From Areca catechu (taxonomy: Eukaryota > Streptophyta > Magnoliopsida > Arecales > Arecaceae): 64,000 bases of DNA. The position numbers and the translations under genes were made by a program. The notes beneath the pieces were generated by a model. The model was given only the letters and a program-made list of their open reading frames with translations. It did no database searches and had not been told where the DNA came from. Below are positions 33,330 to 45,665 of the stretch, piece by piece (the stretch's first letter is position 1; the number at the start of each line of letters is the position of its first letter). The stretch covers positions 82,831,157 to 82,895,156 of the forward strand of contig CM038053.1 of the NCBI GenBank assembly GCA_021397845.1, given 5' to 3'.

Positions 33330-34896
33330 TGGTGCGGGCACCAGAATCAGAAGAAGACTTCAGGGTTCCATCTGGATCTCTGATTGACCTTGCCCGAGAA
33401 AATTAGGGTTTGTAATAAGGATTGACCTGATCAATCCAATTTTGAGTCTGTAATTTTGTCATTTCAATTTTGTTGAGTCACGTTGACTCAGTCCAAGTCC
33501 TAGTAGTGGTTTAGGTCTTCTCCAGGTTGGTGCCATTTTTTTTCCAGCCAAGTCAAGGCCCAAGCAAGTGGGCGCCACACTCCCAGCCACACGCCAGAGC
33601 CCATGAGGCGCCACATCCCTTGCCCAGTGTGCCTTGGTCCCCACACCACAAGAAAGCAGGTCCCTTCTTTCATGCGCTACTTAAGGAGAGATCAATCTAG
33701 GATCCTCAATCCAAGGGGGCACCCAAAACAATTCCATAAGAGCCAAGCTATGAAAAGAAAAGAGCAATACTTGGGGAGCAAGACTAGGAGGCACCCAAAT
33801 ACTTCCAAATAAAACCAAGCATGGAAGGAAAATAATTGTCTTGAAGAGCAAGGCTAGGAGGCGCCATCTTCTTGCCATTTGGAGCCACCAATCAACACTT
33901 AAGGAAGCTTTTGGCCGGCCATCATGGGGAGGATTTGATTCTACACGCCTAATTTGAGGATCCATCCTATTAGTCCCACATGGGAAGATGTAAAAACCTG
34001 ATTTCTTGTAAAGGCCTATAAAATGGACCCCTCTTGAAAGTTTTAAAAACAATGATGAATGAAATCAATTTCTTTGTAAGCAACTTTGTGTTTCTCTCTT
34101 TCGCACTTGTGTTTAGGTGTTGAGCTCCGTGAGGGAGTAAATCCGGGTTCCCTAGGAACCTTGAGGAGGTGTGAGATCTCCAACCCCAAAACCCTAGGTT
34201 AGCCACTTCAATTACAAACCCTAGCCGCCCATCATCTTTTTCATTCCACCAATCATCCAAACCCTAATCTACCTCATCATCTCACGGCCCCTCTCTTCCA
34301 AGTAGAGGCCGACCACCAGCATTCAGGTCCAGATCGGCTACTTCGAATACAGAGCAAATCCCAGAGGAAGTCAGATCAGCATCCAGGAGAATCAGGATTT
34401 CAGCAACATCAATTTCTCAAGTTCTTCTTATCTGGTAAATCCTTTCTTTGAGTATCTGGTTCCTTAACTTGTTCTTCTTCTTTCCCAGATCCTGAGTTCA
34501 GGAGAAGCCAACTCTGCCAAAGGGCCAGTATTGGAGGATCCATTGCGAAGATATCTGAATCCGAGGATCCAACAATCTGCTCGAGAGAGTCCTTCCATCA
34601 AACTCTGTGAAGATCACTGCCTGGTACATAACCCTTCCCTTCTCTTTATTTCTGTCCTATTGAAAGTTCAGAGCGAAACCCTAGGTCTGGGAGTTTCTTA
34701 ACCCCCAGCGATCCTTTACTTCTGAACTACTCTGATAATCTAGTTTCTTTGAATTGTGCTTTCAATTATTATATAGTTTCTTTCAATTTAGTTTAACTTT
34801 CCTTTGAGTCAAAGCCGACTTCTAAAAATATAAAAAAAAAAAAAGAATTAGTCTTAATTTACTTCCGCATCGTATCATCTCTTTTGTTCTGCATCA
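33330..34896 (+). repeat. 5' LTR of H
   Basis: Length is 1567 bp, TGGTGCGGGCACC to CTGCATCA. TATA CTATAAAATGG at 34016-34026. It ends at the first GCATCA, without the 31-bp extension seen in F. Confidence 0.93.
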
Positions 34897-34900
34897 TTTT

Positions 34901-34912
34901 TGGTATCAGAGC
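34901..34912 (+). promoter_or_regulatory. Primer-binding site of H
   Basis: TGGTATCAGAGC, five bases after the LTR end. Confidence 0.9.
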
Positions 34913-35802
34913 CCTGTCTAGGGTTCTTGCTTGTCTGATTATTTTTTTTTGTTCCTTTTTACTTTTGCTGCCTGGAGTAAACTCCGCTGGTCGTCCGGTC
35001 CTAGGAACAAGCGAGATGCAAGCCTCCTCCTCCCATTCCACGGGGGTTCCTAGGGCGTGTAAGGGTGCTGTTGGGTTATAACTTCTTGGCAGGGATTGTA
35101 AATGGGACACACGTTCTGTTTTCTGCCAGTAACTTTCCTGTTATTCGAGTTGTTTCTCCCTGCAGAAAATTCTAAATTAAGTGATTCTTATTTTTCTGGA
35201 ACCAGTATAATTGAAAGTAATTTACATAAAATTTTCAGGATTTATTAATTTCTGTAGGTTTTTTGAGATCAATTTTACTGCTGTTCTATTTTTCTTATTT
35301 TCTGCAAGCTATTTTTTATTTGAGTGTGCATAAATTGAATCTATCTTAAGGGCACCGAAGTTGCAACATAAGGGGAGGATTGAGACCCTCTTCTTAGCCC
35401 AAAACTACCTCCTGTGCATTCAAACCTAAGCCTTTAATCTTAAAATTAATTAGACCTAATTTGCCTTAGTGAGCTAGGGACACCAACTGGTCGGGTCTAG
35501 GCTAGTGTTGAGTCAGTTTGTCTAGTTACTCTGTGTGTGCTTTGTACTCGGTGTCTAGAACTGTAGTTTAGGGATTCTATCCCGAAGGGCTTGTGTGTTG
35601 GTCCGCCTACCTGGCCAATCACTGATTGATGTCTAGGATTGGCATTTAGGGACCTAACGCTCCCCTTACACCTGCCTAGCTGAGTCCCGAGTTACTACAG
35701 GCTAGCTTGCCACTCTGATTGGGCACCTAGTTTAGGCTCTAGGTCTAGTTAGCCCGTACTCGTTTTAGTCGAGTCTCATTTGGTGTGTTTGCTTGCATCA
35801 TC
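34913..35802 (+). other. Untranslated leader of H
   Basis: About 35350-35780 is the conserved leader. Hairpin 1 GGGAT/ATCCC is at 35571-35583 with loop TCT. Hairpin 2 at 35615-35629 keeps CCAATC but the partner reads GATTGA. Confidence 0.75.
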
Positions 35803-36860
35803 ATGTCCATCCGGAATGGAGTACCCTACCAACCTGGTCAAATCCAACCTGATTTAGAGGCCATGGTTAGAACTCTTACCGAAAGTATGAACAAATTGAG
35901 TCAGGATATGACTACTACTGTTGCCCAGTTTAGGGAACAAGTCCATGAGGATCTTACCCAGCTTAGGGATCGAGTCCAAGTACTTGAGGAACCTAGGCAT
36001 CAGAATTGGACTCCTGACCCAGATTTTAATATGTCTCAACCTCACCCACACCAGGAGCCTAGAAGACCTTTATACAGAGATCCTGAACCTAATCATAGGA
36101 GGCCTGACCCAGAGCCTGAAGATAGAGATGATAGGTTCATCCGGAACATCAAATTAGATGCCACCACTTTTGATGGTAGCTTAAACCCTAAGATGTATTC
36201 TGATTGGGAGGGTGAGATGGACCAGTACTTTGAGTGGTATGCCATGTCTGAGGAAAGGAAGTTCAAGTTTGCCAAGATGAAGTTAGTGCGTCAAGCTAGG
36301 TTATATTGGGGGAACATTGAGCTAACCACTAGGAGACGAAATGTTGAGCTCATAACCACTTGGCAGGGTATGAAAAAGAAGCTTAGAGATAAGTACCTAC
36401 CCATTTCATACCAGCAGAATCTGTTAGACCAATGGCAAACCTTGAAATAAGGGAACCAATCTGTCTCAGACTACATAGCCACCTTTGATGAGTACCTGAT
36501 GAGATGTGATGTGAGTGAAGCCCATGAGGTCACTTTGTCTAGGTTTAGGGCTGGACTTAGGGAAGACATTAAGAGGGAGCTATTTCTGAGAGAGGTTACT
36601 GACCTAGACCAAGCCTATCAGATTGCACTGAACACTAAGAAATTTCAGAGATGACCTATACCTTCTAGGGTTAGTGCCCCAATCCCAAGAAATGGACCTA
36701 GCCAAGTTACCCCTAGCAAACCTATTCAAGGCATTCCCACCCCTAGGTCCATGGACAAAGGTAAGTCACCTGACACCCAGAGAACCCCTAGTTCTAGTAT
36801 CACCTGTTTTAAGTGCCAGAAACTCGGTCATATCTCCAGCCAGTGTACAGCCATAGGGTA
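35803..36860 (+). pseudogene. gag of chromovirus H (broken)
   Basis: Start ATG 35803 (MSIRNGVPYQPGQ), the same start as gag in F. Capsid motifs are DATTFDGSLNPKMY, DWEGEMDQYFEWYAM and LLDQWQTL. A TAA at 36448-36450 interrupts, then the frame continues (GNQSVSDYIATFDEYLMRC) to a TGA near 36652 and a zinc knuckle CFKCQKLGHISSQC ending near 36845. The TAA sits at the same codon as the TAA in F. A second partial knuckle (GHVSSQC) follows in the next frame, suggesting a knuckle duplication with a deletion. Confidence 0.87.
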
Positions 36861-38458
36861 GGTCATGTTTCTAGCCAGTGCCCTCGTCGATCCCTTTACA
36901 TAGAAGAGGGAGAGGAAGAGAATTCTAGGCCTAATGAAGAATTTGAAGAAGAAGTTTATGAGGCCGGAATGAACTTTGTTGATGAGTATGAAGGAGAGGA
37001 GGAACCCACAGAGTCTGACCAGTTAGGGGTTGTGAGATGCATCCTGTCCCAAAGTAGAGTTCAGGAGGATTGGCGTAGGACTAACATCCTATAGACTTTC
37101 CTTAAATTAGGGGATAAGGTATGTAAGATCATCATAGATAGTGGGAGCTGGGTGAATGCCATTTCTGCTAGCACTGTCAAAATGTTAGGCTTAACCCCAG
37201 TCCCCCACCCCAACCCCTATAAGGTTTCTTGGGTAGATTCTACCTTTATACCCATCCAATCTAGATGTGAGGTCCAAATCCAAATGCAATCCTATCAAGA
37301 GAAGATTTGGTGTGATGTCTTGCCCATGGGGGTGAGCAGTATAATTCTTGGGAGACCTTGGTTATATGATCACGATGCCACCCTCTTAGGAAAATCCAAT
37401 ACTTGTGTCTTTAGTTTTAATGGGAAAAAGATCACAATCCATTCAGTCCCGCCTAAGGACAAGGTAGCTAAAGGACCCAATAAGGTCAAAGAAATGAAGA
37501 CTGGAGTGTACCTAATTAGTGCTAAGGATCTAGAACAAGAAATTCATAGTGGTTCACCCATTTGGATGTTGACTGCTAAGGAACTTAGGACTCCTACACC
37601 CTCAGAGCCTCCTCAGGAAGTTAGGCCTTTGTTAGAAGAATTTGAGGATGTTTTTCCCGAGGATCTGCCAGACCACCTTCCACCTCTTAGGGATATCCAG
37701 CATTCCATAGATTTAATCCCAGGAGCTACTTTACCCAACTTGCCCCATTATAGGATGAATCCATCTGAGCATAAGGAACTGCAAAAGCAGGTTGGAGAAT
37801 TGTTGAGGAAGGGGTTCATTAGAGAGAGTCTTAGCCCTTGTGCAGTCCCTGCACTACTGACCCCAAAGAAGGATGACACATGGAGGATGTGTGTTGATAG
37901 TCGTGCCATCAACAAAATCACAATCGAGTATAGGTTCCCCATCCCTAGACTAGATGACATGCTAGATATGATGGCCGGTGCAATGATTTTTTCCAAAATT
38001 GATCTCAAGACGGCTATCATCATGTTAGGATTAGACCAAGGGATGAGTAGAAAACCGCTTTCAAAACTAAGGATGGTCTTTACGAATGGGTTGTTATGCC
38101 TTTTGGGTTGTCCAATGCCCCTAGTACTTTCATGAGGATTATGACCCAGGTGCTTAGAGCTTTCATAGGGAAGTTTGTAGTGGTCTATTTTGATGACATC
38201 CTGATCTATAGTAAGACCCCTGCAGACCACCTAGGCCACCTTAGACAAGTCTGCCAAGTTTTGAGGAATGATAGTCTTTACGGTAATCTCAAGAAGTGTG
38301 AATTCATGACCAGTAGAGTTATCTTCCTTGGTTTTGTAGTAACCCCTGACGACGTGGCTGCCGATCCAAAGAAGATTAGGTCCATAGTAGAATGGCCAGA
38401 GCCGACCAGTGTGCATGAAGTCAGGAGTTTTCATGGCTTGGCTACCTTCTATAGATGA
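36861..38458 (+). pseudogene. protease and RT of H (broken)
   Basis: Acidic linker (DEYEGEEEPTESD), a TAG at 37092-37094, then the protease motif IIIDSGSWVNAIS with the catalytic DSG intact. RT motifs: KGFIRESLSPCAVPALLTPK, WRMCVDSRAINKIT, FSKIDLK. A 1-nt deletion near 38012 shifts the frame. In the new frame MPFGLSNAPSTFM and the catalytic YFDDILIYS are readable. The stretch ends at a TGA (38456-38458) where element C has Arg. Confidence 0.92.
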
Positions 38459-40568
38459 TTCATCAAGGGGTTTAGTACTGTAGTTGCTCCTATCACAGAC
38501 TGTATTAGGAAGGGAGAATTTCAGTGGACTAAAACAGCCCATAAAGCCTTCCTAGATCTTAAGGATAGGATGACCCAGGCACCCATTTTGAGGTTACCCG
38601 ACTTTTCTAAAGTATTTAAGGTTGCCTGTGATGCTTCAGGAGTAGGTATAGGTGGAGTCCTAAGCCAAGAGAATCATCCCGTAGAATTCTTTAGTGAAAA
38701 ACTTAATGATGCTAAGCTTAGGTATTCTACCTATGATAAAGAATTTTATGCGGTAGTGCAAGCTTTGCATTACTGGAGACATTATTTGCTACCACAGGAA
38801 TTTGTGCTGTTTTCGGACCATGAGGCTCTTAGATTCTTTAATTCCCAGAAGAAGCTTAACCCTAAGCATGCTAAGTGGGTAGAGTATATCCAGTCCTATA
38901 CTTTTGTTTTGAAACATAAGGCTGGGACTGAAAATAAGGTAGCTGATGCCCTTAGTCGTCGATCTTTGTTATTGAATTTTGTTAGGACTGAAGTCGTAGG
39001 GTTTGAGCAGATCAAAGAGGAATATGAGTCATGTCCGGATTTTAAGACTGTGTACCAGGATCTAGCTCGAGGACCATCTAGTGATCATAAGGATTATACC
39101 CTTTTAGATGGCTTTCTGTTCTTTAAGAATAGGCTTTGCATCCCTAGAACTTCTCTTAGGGAATTTTTGATTTGGGAAATTCATGCTGGAGGTCTAGCTG
39201 GCCATTTTGGAAAAGACAAGACCACCCTGGCTATTAAAGACCACTTTTTCTGGCCTAGCTTAAAAAGAGATGTAGCACACATTGTGGCTAGGTGTAGGAC
39301 CTGCGCTGTTGCCAAACAGTGAAAATAGAACACCAGCCTTTATAGCCCACTCCCTGTCCCAGATCGTCCTTGGCATGATGTGAGTATGGACTTTGTGTTA
39401 GGTTTGCCTAAGACCCAGAGGAGGCATGACTCTATCTGTGTCGTAGTCGATCGATTTTCTAAGATGGCCCATTTCTTGCCTTGTTCCCAGACTTTTGATG
39501 CGTCTAAGGTAGCCACCCTGTTCTTTAATGAGATAGTTCGACTCCATGGCCTACCTAAGATAATTGTTTCAGATAGGGATGTCCGGTTCACCAGCTATTT
39601 TTGGAAAACCCTTTGGCATAAGTTAGGGACAAAACTTAAGTTTTTAACTGCCTATCATCCCCAAACTGATGGCCAAACCGAAGTAGTGAACCGTAACTTA
39701 GGCAATATGTTAAGGTATCTTGTTGGTGAAAATACTAGGAATTGGGATTTGTACTTACCTAGGGCTGAATTTGCATACAATGACTCGGTCAATAGGTCTA
39801 CAGGTAAGAGTCCATTGAAATTGTGCATGGTTACACACCTCTTGACCTAGTTCCTTTACCAGTCCACACACGAGTCTCCGAGTCTGCTGAAGTTTTTGCA
39901 CAGCATATAAAGACTTGCATAAAGAAATTCATGCCAAAATAAATTTAAGTAATGAAACTTATAAGAAGTTGGCTGATTCTCAAAGGCGAGTCAAAACTTT
40001 TGTTGAGGGAGACTATGTAATGATTAGGTTAAGGCCTGAACGGTTTCCTCCTGGAACTGTTAGAAAGTTACATGCTAGAGGAGCTGGACCATTTAGAGTG
40101 GTGAAGAGAGTAGGGTCCAATGCCTATGTGCTCGAGTTGCCTTCAGAACTAGGCATTAGCACCACTTTCAACATTACAGACCTAGTAGAGTATAGAGAGC
40201 CAGCTATGATTCCTAGTAAGCCTTTTGAGCCTAATCCTGCTCTTGAGAGTGAACCCAACCCTGTGTGTCCACCAACAAACTGGCCCGTGAGGAAAGAGCA
40301 GATTGAAAAGATCTTGGACGATCAGGTTATCGCTACTCGTAATCGAGGATACCAAAGATACCTGGTCCGCTGGCAAGGAAGGCCAGATTCTGATGACTCT
40401 TGGATCTCCCAAGATAAATTACAAGAGCTGGATCCAGATTTCTTGGAGAGATACCAGAGCCAACTTGATCCATACTCGACAAGGTCAAGTTCCTCCCACC
40501 CCGGGAGAATTGGTGCGGGCACCAGAATCAGAAGAAGACTTCAGGGTTCCATCTGGATCTCTGATTGA
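38459..40568 (+). pseudogene. RNase H, integrase and chromodomain of H (broken)
   Basis: RNase H: VACDASGVGIG, YSTYDKEFYAVVQAL, FSDHEALRFF. Integrase: HHCC finger EIHAGGLAGHFGKDKT with CRTCAVAK, two stops near 39320-39330, then DDE core SMDFVLGLP, VSDRDVRF and TDGQTEVVNR with all three acids present. A small deletion near 39820-39850 ends that frame. The integrase tail reopens at 39915 and runs through a complete chromodomain (QIEKILDDQ, YQRYLVRWQGRPDSDDSWI; about 40299-40452) into the 3' LTR, stopping at 40568. Confidence 0.92.
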
Positions 40569-42088
40569 CCTTGCCTGAGAAAATTAAGGTTTGTAATAAG
40601 GATTGACCTGATCAATCTAATTTTGAGTCTGTAATTTTGTCATTTCAATTTTGTTGAGTCGTGTTGACTCAGTCCAAGTCCTAGTAGTGGTCTAGGTCTT
40701 CTCTAGGTTGGTGCCATTTTTTTTCCAGCCAAGTCAAGGCCCAAGCAAGTGGGAGCCACACTCCCAGCCACACTCCAGAGCCCATGAGGCGCCACATCCC
40801 TTGCCTAGTGTGCCTTGGTCCCCACACCACAAGAAAGCAGGTCCCTTCTTTCATGCGCCACTTAAGGAGAGATCAATCTAGGATCCTCAATCCAAGGGGG
40901 TACCCAAAACAATTCCATAAGAGCCAAGCTATGAAAAGAAAGGAGCAATACTTGGAGAGCAAGACTAGGAGGCACCCAAATACTTCCAAATAAAACCAAG
41001 CATGGAAGGAAAATAATTTTCTTGAAGAGCAAGGCTAGGAGGCGCCATCTTCTTGCCATTTGGAGCCACCAATCAACACTTAAGGAAGCTTTTGGCCGGC
41101 CATCATGGGGAGGATTTTATTCTACACACCTAATTTGAGGATCCATCCTATTAGTCCCACATGGAAAGATGTAAAAACCTGATTTCTTGTAAAGGCCTAT
41201 AAAATGGACCCCTCTTGTAAGTTTTAAAAACAATGATGAATGAAATCAATTTCTTTGTGAGAAACTTTGTGTTTCTCTCTTCCGCACTTGTGTTCAGGTG
41301 TTGAGCTCCGTGAGGGAGTAAATCCGGGTTCCCTAGGAACCTTGAGGAGGTGTGAGATCTCCAACCCCAAAACCCTACCAAAATCTTAGGTTAGCCACTT
41401 CAATTCCAAACCCTAGCCGCCCATCATCTTCTTCATTCCACCAATCATCCAAACCCTAATCTACCTCATCATCTCACGGCCTCTCTCTTCCAAGTAGAGG
41501 CCGACCACCAGCATCCAGGTCCAGATCGGCTACTTCGAATACAGAGCAAATCCCAGAGGAAGTCAGATCAGCATCCAGGAGAATCAGGATTTCAGCAACA
41601 TCAATTTTTCAAGTTCTTCTTATCTGGTAAATCCTTTCTTTGAGTATCTGGTTCCTTAACTTGTTCTTCTTCTTTCCCAGATCCGGAGTTCAGGAGAAGC
41701 CAACTCTGCCAAAGGGCCAGTATTGGAGGATCCATTGCGAAGATATCTGAATCTGAGGATCCAACAATCTGCTCGAGAGAGTCCTTCCACCAAACTCTGT
41801 GAAGATCACTGCCTGGTACATAACCCTTTCCTTCTCTTTATTTCTGTCCTGTTGAAAGTTCAGAGCGAAACCCTAGGTCTGGGAGTTTCTCAACCCCCAG
41901 CGATCCTTTACTTCTGAACTACTCTAATAATCTAGTTTCTTTGAATTGTGCTTTCAATTATTATATAGTTTCTTTCAATTTAGTTTAACTTTCCTTTGAG
42001 TCAAAGCCGACTTCTGAAAATATAAAAAAAAAAAAAGAATTAGTCTTAATTTACTTCCGCATCGCATCATCTCTTTTGTTCTGCATCA
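40511..42088 (+). repeat. 3' LTR of H
   Basis: Length is 1578 bp, preceded by CCCCGGGAGAAT. TATA at 41197-41205. A 10-12-bp local duplication of an ACCCTA block near 41375 sets it apart from the 5' LTR. Confidence 0.93.
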
Positions 42089-42093
42089 TGAAC

Positions 42094-43580
42094 CCTTAGC
42101 CAATAAGTTTGACCAGACGGAGAATATGATAGGGACCCTAGAGAAAACCCATAGGACCCCAAACCCTGATCCCTATCGTGAGGTTGAACATAGGAGAGCC
42201 CATTATCATGACCCATACTATGATACTGAACCTAGGAGGACCCCAAACCCTGATCCCTATCATGAGGTTGAACCTAGGAGAGCCCATCGTCATGACCCAT
42301 ACTATGATATTGAACCTAGGAGAGCCCATCGTCATGACCCATACTATGATATTGAACCTAGGAGGACCCCAAACCCTGATCCATACCTTGAGGCTGAACC
42401 TAGAAGAGCCCATCATCATGACCCAATCCCTAAGGTTAGTCCTAGAAGGACCAATTAGGATTTTGTAGACCAGGAAGATAGATCCTATTTACCCACATCC
42501 TATAAGCCTAGTATACCCATTACCTATAGATCTTATGACTCCAAATCCTATGAACCTAGAATCTATGAATCCAGAACCTATGAACCTAGATCCTATGACT
42601 CTAGATCCCATGATCATAGATCCTATGCACCCACATCCTATAAGCCTAGTAGACCCAAGACCCATAGAGCTGAACCTAAATCCTATGAGCCCAGAGAGCC
42701 CATAACCCCTAGGTATCAACCTAGTACTAGTCATGCTTCCCCTAGTCAACTTGAACCCCATAGGATTAGTATCCCTAAATATGACCCCAGTAGTGAGCCA
42801 CTACCCCTTATACAACCTGAACCTACTAGGAGTAGTACCCATAATCAGGGACCAGAACCTAACCAATTTCCCATTAGCTGACCTTCTCCAACCATTCCTG
42901 AGATTCACAAGGTTTTCATTAATGCAGAAGTATATGAAGCTGATGCGAGCTTAGTGGATGAGTATGAGGGAGAAGAGGAGATATCAATAGATGACCTAGA
43001 ATTAGCTGACCCAATAGATACCCAAGTAGAAGCCAACCTAGAGGTAGTTGACCATAACCACATCCAACCTAAAGCTATAGTGGAAGAACAAATAGAAGAA
43101 GAGAACCTAGGTACTGCTGCTAGAGCCTTACCTGAGGAAACCATAAAGGAGGGCCAAATTATAGAGTCTAGTCCAAAAATATAGGAACCAGAAGAATTTA
43201 TTAAGGACCTGATCTCTTTGAATCAATACCTTCAAGATGAGCCCCCTCCTATAGTTCCCATTAAGGACCTCTTCCCTGAAATTGGCGACCCATCCTTTCA
43301 TTATGCAAACCCTGTAAATATAGCTCAACCTCATAAGGTTAACCTCATTAGTATAGGATTAGTTCCTGACACCCCATTTTTTATCCTACTTTAGCCAACT
43401 AACCCGAAACCTTTTTCTCTACCCTACCTGACTAATTATGAACCCACTTCCTATTTCCTACCCTTTCCTGAGTTTTCTCATGTGTCTAGAACTATTAGGT
43501 TACATTTTGTTCATCCCATTTGCTACCTACTTTTGGCAAACCCTTTGGCACCTATTAGGAGTTACTAGCAAATTTTCTTC
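42094..43580 (+). pseudogene. gag-like repeat protein and acidic spacer of non-autonomous element G
   Basis: The frame continues gag across the H insertion (LANKFDQTENM). It has Pro-Arg-Arg/His-Asp repeats (42160-42450), a Tyr/Ser/Pro/Arg-rich repeat zone with SYEPR-like units (42480-42720), and an acidic region starting DEYEGEEEISIDD (42954-43184). It then reaches SYFLPFPEFSHVSR and FATYFWQTLWHLLG at the integrase junction near 43500-43560. Stops occur at 42456-42458, near 42878 and at 43182-43184, but one frame is kept throughout most of it. The capsid core and zinc knuckle are missing. The end module matches that of F. Confidence 0.78.
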
Positions 43581-43639
43581 TGCATGTCATCCCTCAACCA
43601 CGACTCATGCCCCCATGCCCAAGTGGTAGTTAAGACCTA

Positions 43640-44271
43640 ATAAACCTCTTTAGTCGAGACTGTTAGGTATAGGTTTGAGTCCTTTGCATCATCTTGTTAG
43701 GAGACTGCATGTGCCTAGCATGTTCACCACCCGCACTAATCTTAAAACAACTGACTAATTCTCAAAGAAAGGTCAAAGAACTTGATGTAGTGGATTCTAT
43801 CTTGGTTAGGCTTAGGCTTAAAAGAAGCTTCATGCTCACAGAGCCAGACCTTTGAAGTGATAGAGAAGGATTGGATCAAATGCCTATGTGTTAGACTTGC
43901 CTTCGGATATGGGCATTAGTTCTACCTTCAATATTATAGACCTAGTTGAGTATAGGGAACCGGCAGCGATACCTAGTGAGGCCTTTGGACTTATTCCTTT
44001 TCATTGTGAGTGATCCTAACCCAGAGTGTCCACTAACAAATTAGCTTGAAAGAGGAGAACGGATCGAGCGTATCCTGGATGATCAAGCCATGACGACCCA
44101 GGGCCATGACTATCAACGCTTCCTGGTCCAATGGCAAGGCCGACCACAGTTGGATGATTCATGGATTTCTTGAGAGGACTTGCAACGCCTTAACCCAGAC
44201 CTTCTCGAGAGATATGTGAGCCAGTCTGATCTTCACTCAACAGGGTCGAGTTCCTCCCATCCCGGGAGAAT
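43640..44271 (+). pseudogene. Integrase tail and chromodomain remnant of G
   Basis: Heavily broken. The integrase C-terminal block (SNAYVLDLPSDMGISSTFN; about 43875-43935) is like that of C rather than H. A chromodomain follows with many indels up to the LTR. Confidence 0.7.
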
Positions 44272-45542
44272 TAGTGCGGACACCAAAGGCACCAGAATAA
44301 GGCAGAGGCTTCTCAACCCTCTGTAGATCACTTAATTAATATTCAAGTCCACTGTAATAAAGCTTAGCTATTTTATTTGAGTCCTGTAATTAGTCAGCTC
44401 ATGTTGAGCTAGTTCAGTTTAGTATTAGTCAGCTCATGTCAAGCTAATTTTATTTTTCTTGAGTCCTATCCAAGCATATCGAAGACTCAAGACCACTTCA
44501 TACAAGTGAAAACCAAGTCCAACCTAATTGAAGACATGAAAGTTGAGCCCAAATCCAACACAACTTGAAGACCTGAAGATCCCAGGAGGAGAAAATGAAA
44601 ACAGGAACAAATCTGGAGCCTGTTCCAGCTAGAAGCAAATTGGGCCAGCCCAGGCCCAGGAAGAGGAATTAGGGCGCCACCTCTTAGGATTACCCTCCTC
44701 TTGGTCGGCCACTTATGGTCACCCCCTTGGCCGACCAAGACAAGGAGAGGGAGTCCAAGTGCTCTAGGGATTTCTACCTAGGTTGCCTTTTATTCCTAGT
44801 TACGGTTTGAAAGGGAGAAGGAGTCCTATGTAAATTATAAAGAACCCTTACTTGGGGCCCAAGGTTAAGGGTCTATTTAAGGGACCCTAGCCTCTTGTAT
44901 GAAACTTGATTTTGATATATGAAATAAACCTTGACTTCTTCTATTGCTTTGAGTATTACCCTGCTGTGTGCATAAAGGGGTGTGAGAGTTTTCTTCTTCC
45001 CGGTGCTGCAACCATCATCTTACCGCCAGCCAATCCTCCAGAGCCTTGGCCGCCCACTCCAAAATCCTTTCTCCTTGGAAGTTTTCCTTTATTTTCTTGA
45101 TCTCCTTTGAGTTTTCTAACCCCTGATAGGTCATTTGCAGGTCCCCGAGTTCCTACGAATCCAACGACTCCAGCCAAGCCTCAATCGGACCACCGAGCAG
45201 AAAGTCGGGTATCCGTGGATCTTTAGCTTGGTTTTCTAGGCTGCATCCGTCAAGGAATGAGATATTCCTTCACTGCGATCTTCATCGGGTGCTTCAGACA
45301 TTGTCAGGTACACCCCCTCTATCTCCAGTCTTTATATTGTAGGAGAACTTGCCCTAACCGAGGCTTCTCAGCCCCGGCAATCCTTCTTTAGCACTTTTCT
45401 AGGTTCTAATCTGCATGCTTGGCTTCAAAAAATTCATACAAAATTCCCTACAACTAATTTTGATCTAAAATTCAGGAATTAATCACCTAACCCCACATAT
45501 AAAACATTCAAAAAGAATTGCATGCATATTAGTCACGCATCA
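44272..45542 (+). repeat. 3' LTR of G
   Basis: Length is 1271 bp, C-type, ending ACGCATCA. AAGGT follows as target duplication. Confidence 0.88.
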
Positions 45543-45665
45543 AAGGTGAAAGCCTAATCATTTTCTACCTGCTTCCCGACATATTGGAACATCCTCGGAA
45601 TACCCTTATTGCTCGAGTATAAAAGAGGGTTCTCAACGAACATTCCAAATGTATGCACTCTTTCC
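45543..45665. other. Degenerate sequence X, part 3
   Basis: Short continuation of X after G. It contains TTTTATACTCGAGC on the minus strand, a TATA-like sequence. At about 45666 the sequence changes to Tat gag. Confidence 0.35.

Larger units (their letters stand above)
33330..42088 (+). mobile_element. Ty3-gypsy chromovirus H, complete ends, nested in G
   Basis: LTRs at 33330-34896 and 40511-42088, with target duplication TGAAC at 33325-33329 and 42089-42093. Order is primer site, leader, gag with zinc knuckle, protease, RT, RNase H, integrase, chromodomain. In the first 185 bases the LTRs differ at about six sites, all transitions. It is the apparent autonomous relative of F: same LTR type, very similar integrase tail and leader. 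Several stops and 1-nt deletions break all genes. Confidence 0.95.
30984..45542 (+). mobile_element. Non-autonomous chromovirus G, split by element H
   Basis: LTRs at 30984-32253 and 44272-45542 are of the C type. Target duplication AAGGT lies at 30979-30983 and 45543-45547. The 5' LTR start is mutated to TGGTATGG and the 3' LTR start to TAGTGCGG, fitting an older age. Inside are a primer site, leader, a gag-like repeat protein, an acidic spacer and an integrase/chromodomain remnant; no protease, RT or RNase H. H (33330-42088) sits in its gag, leaving about 5.8 kb of true G. Confidence 0.9.
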
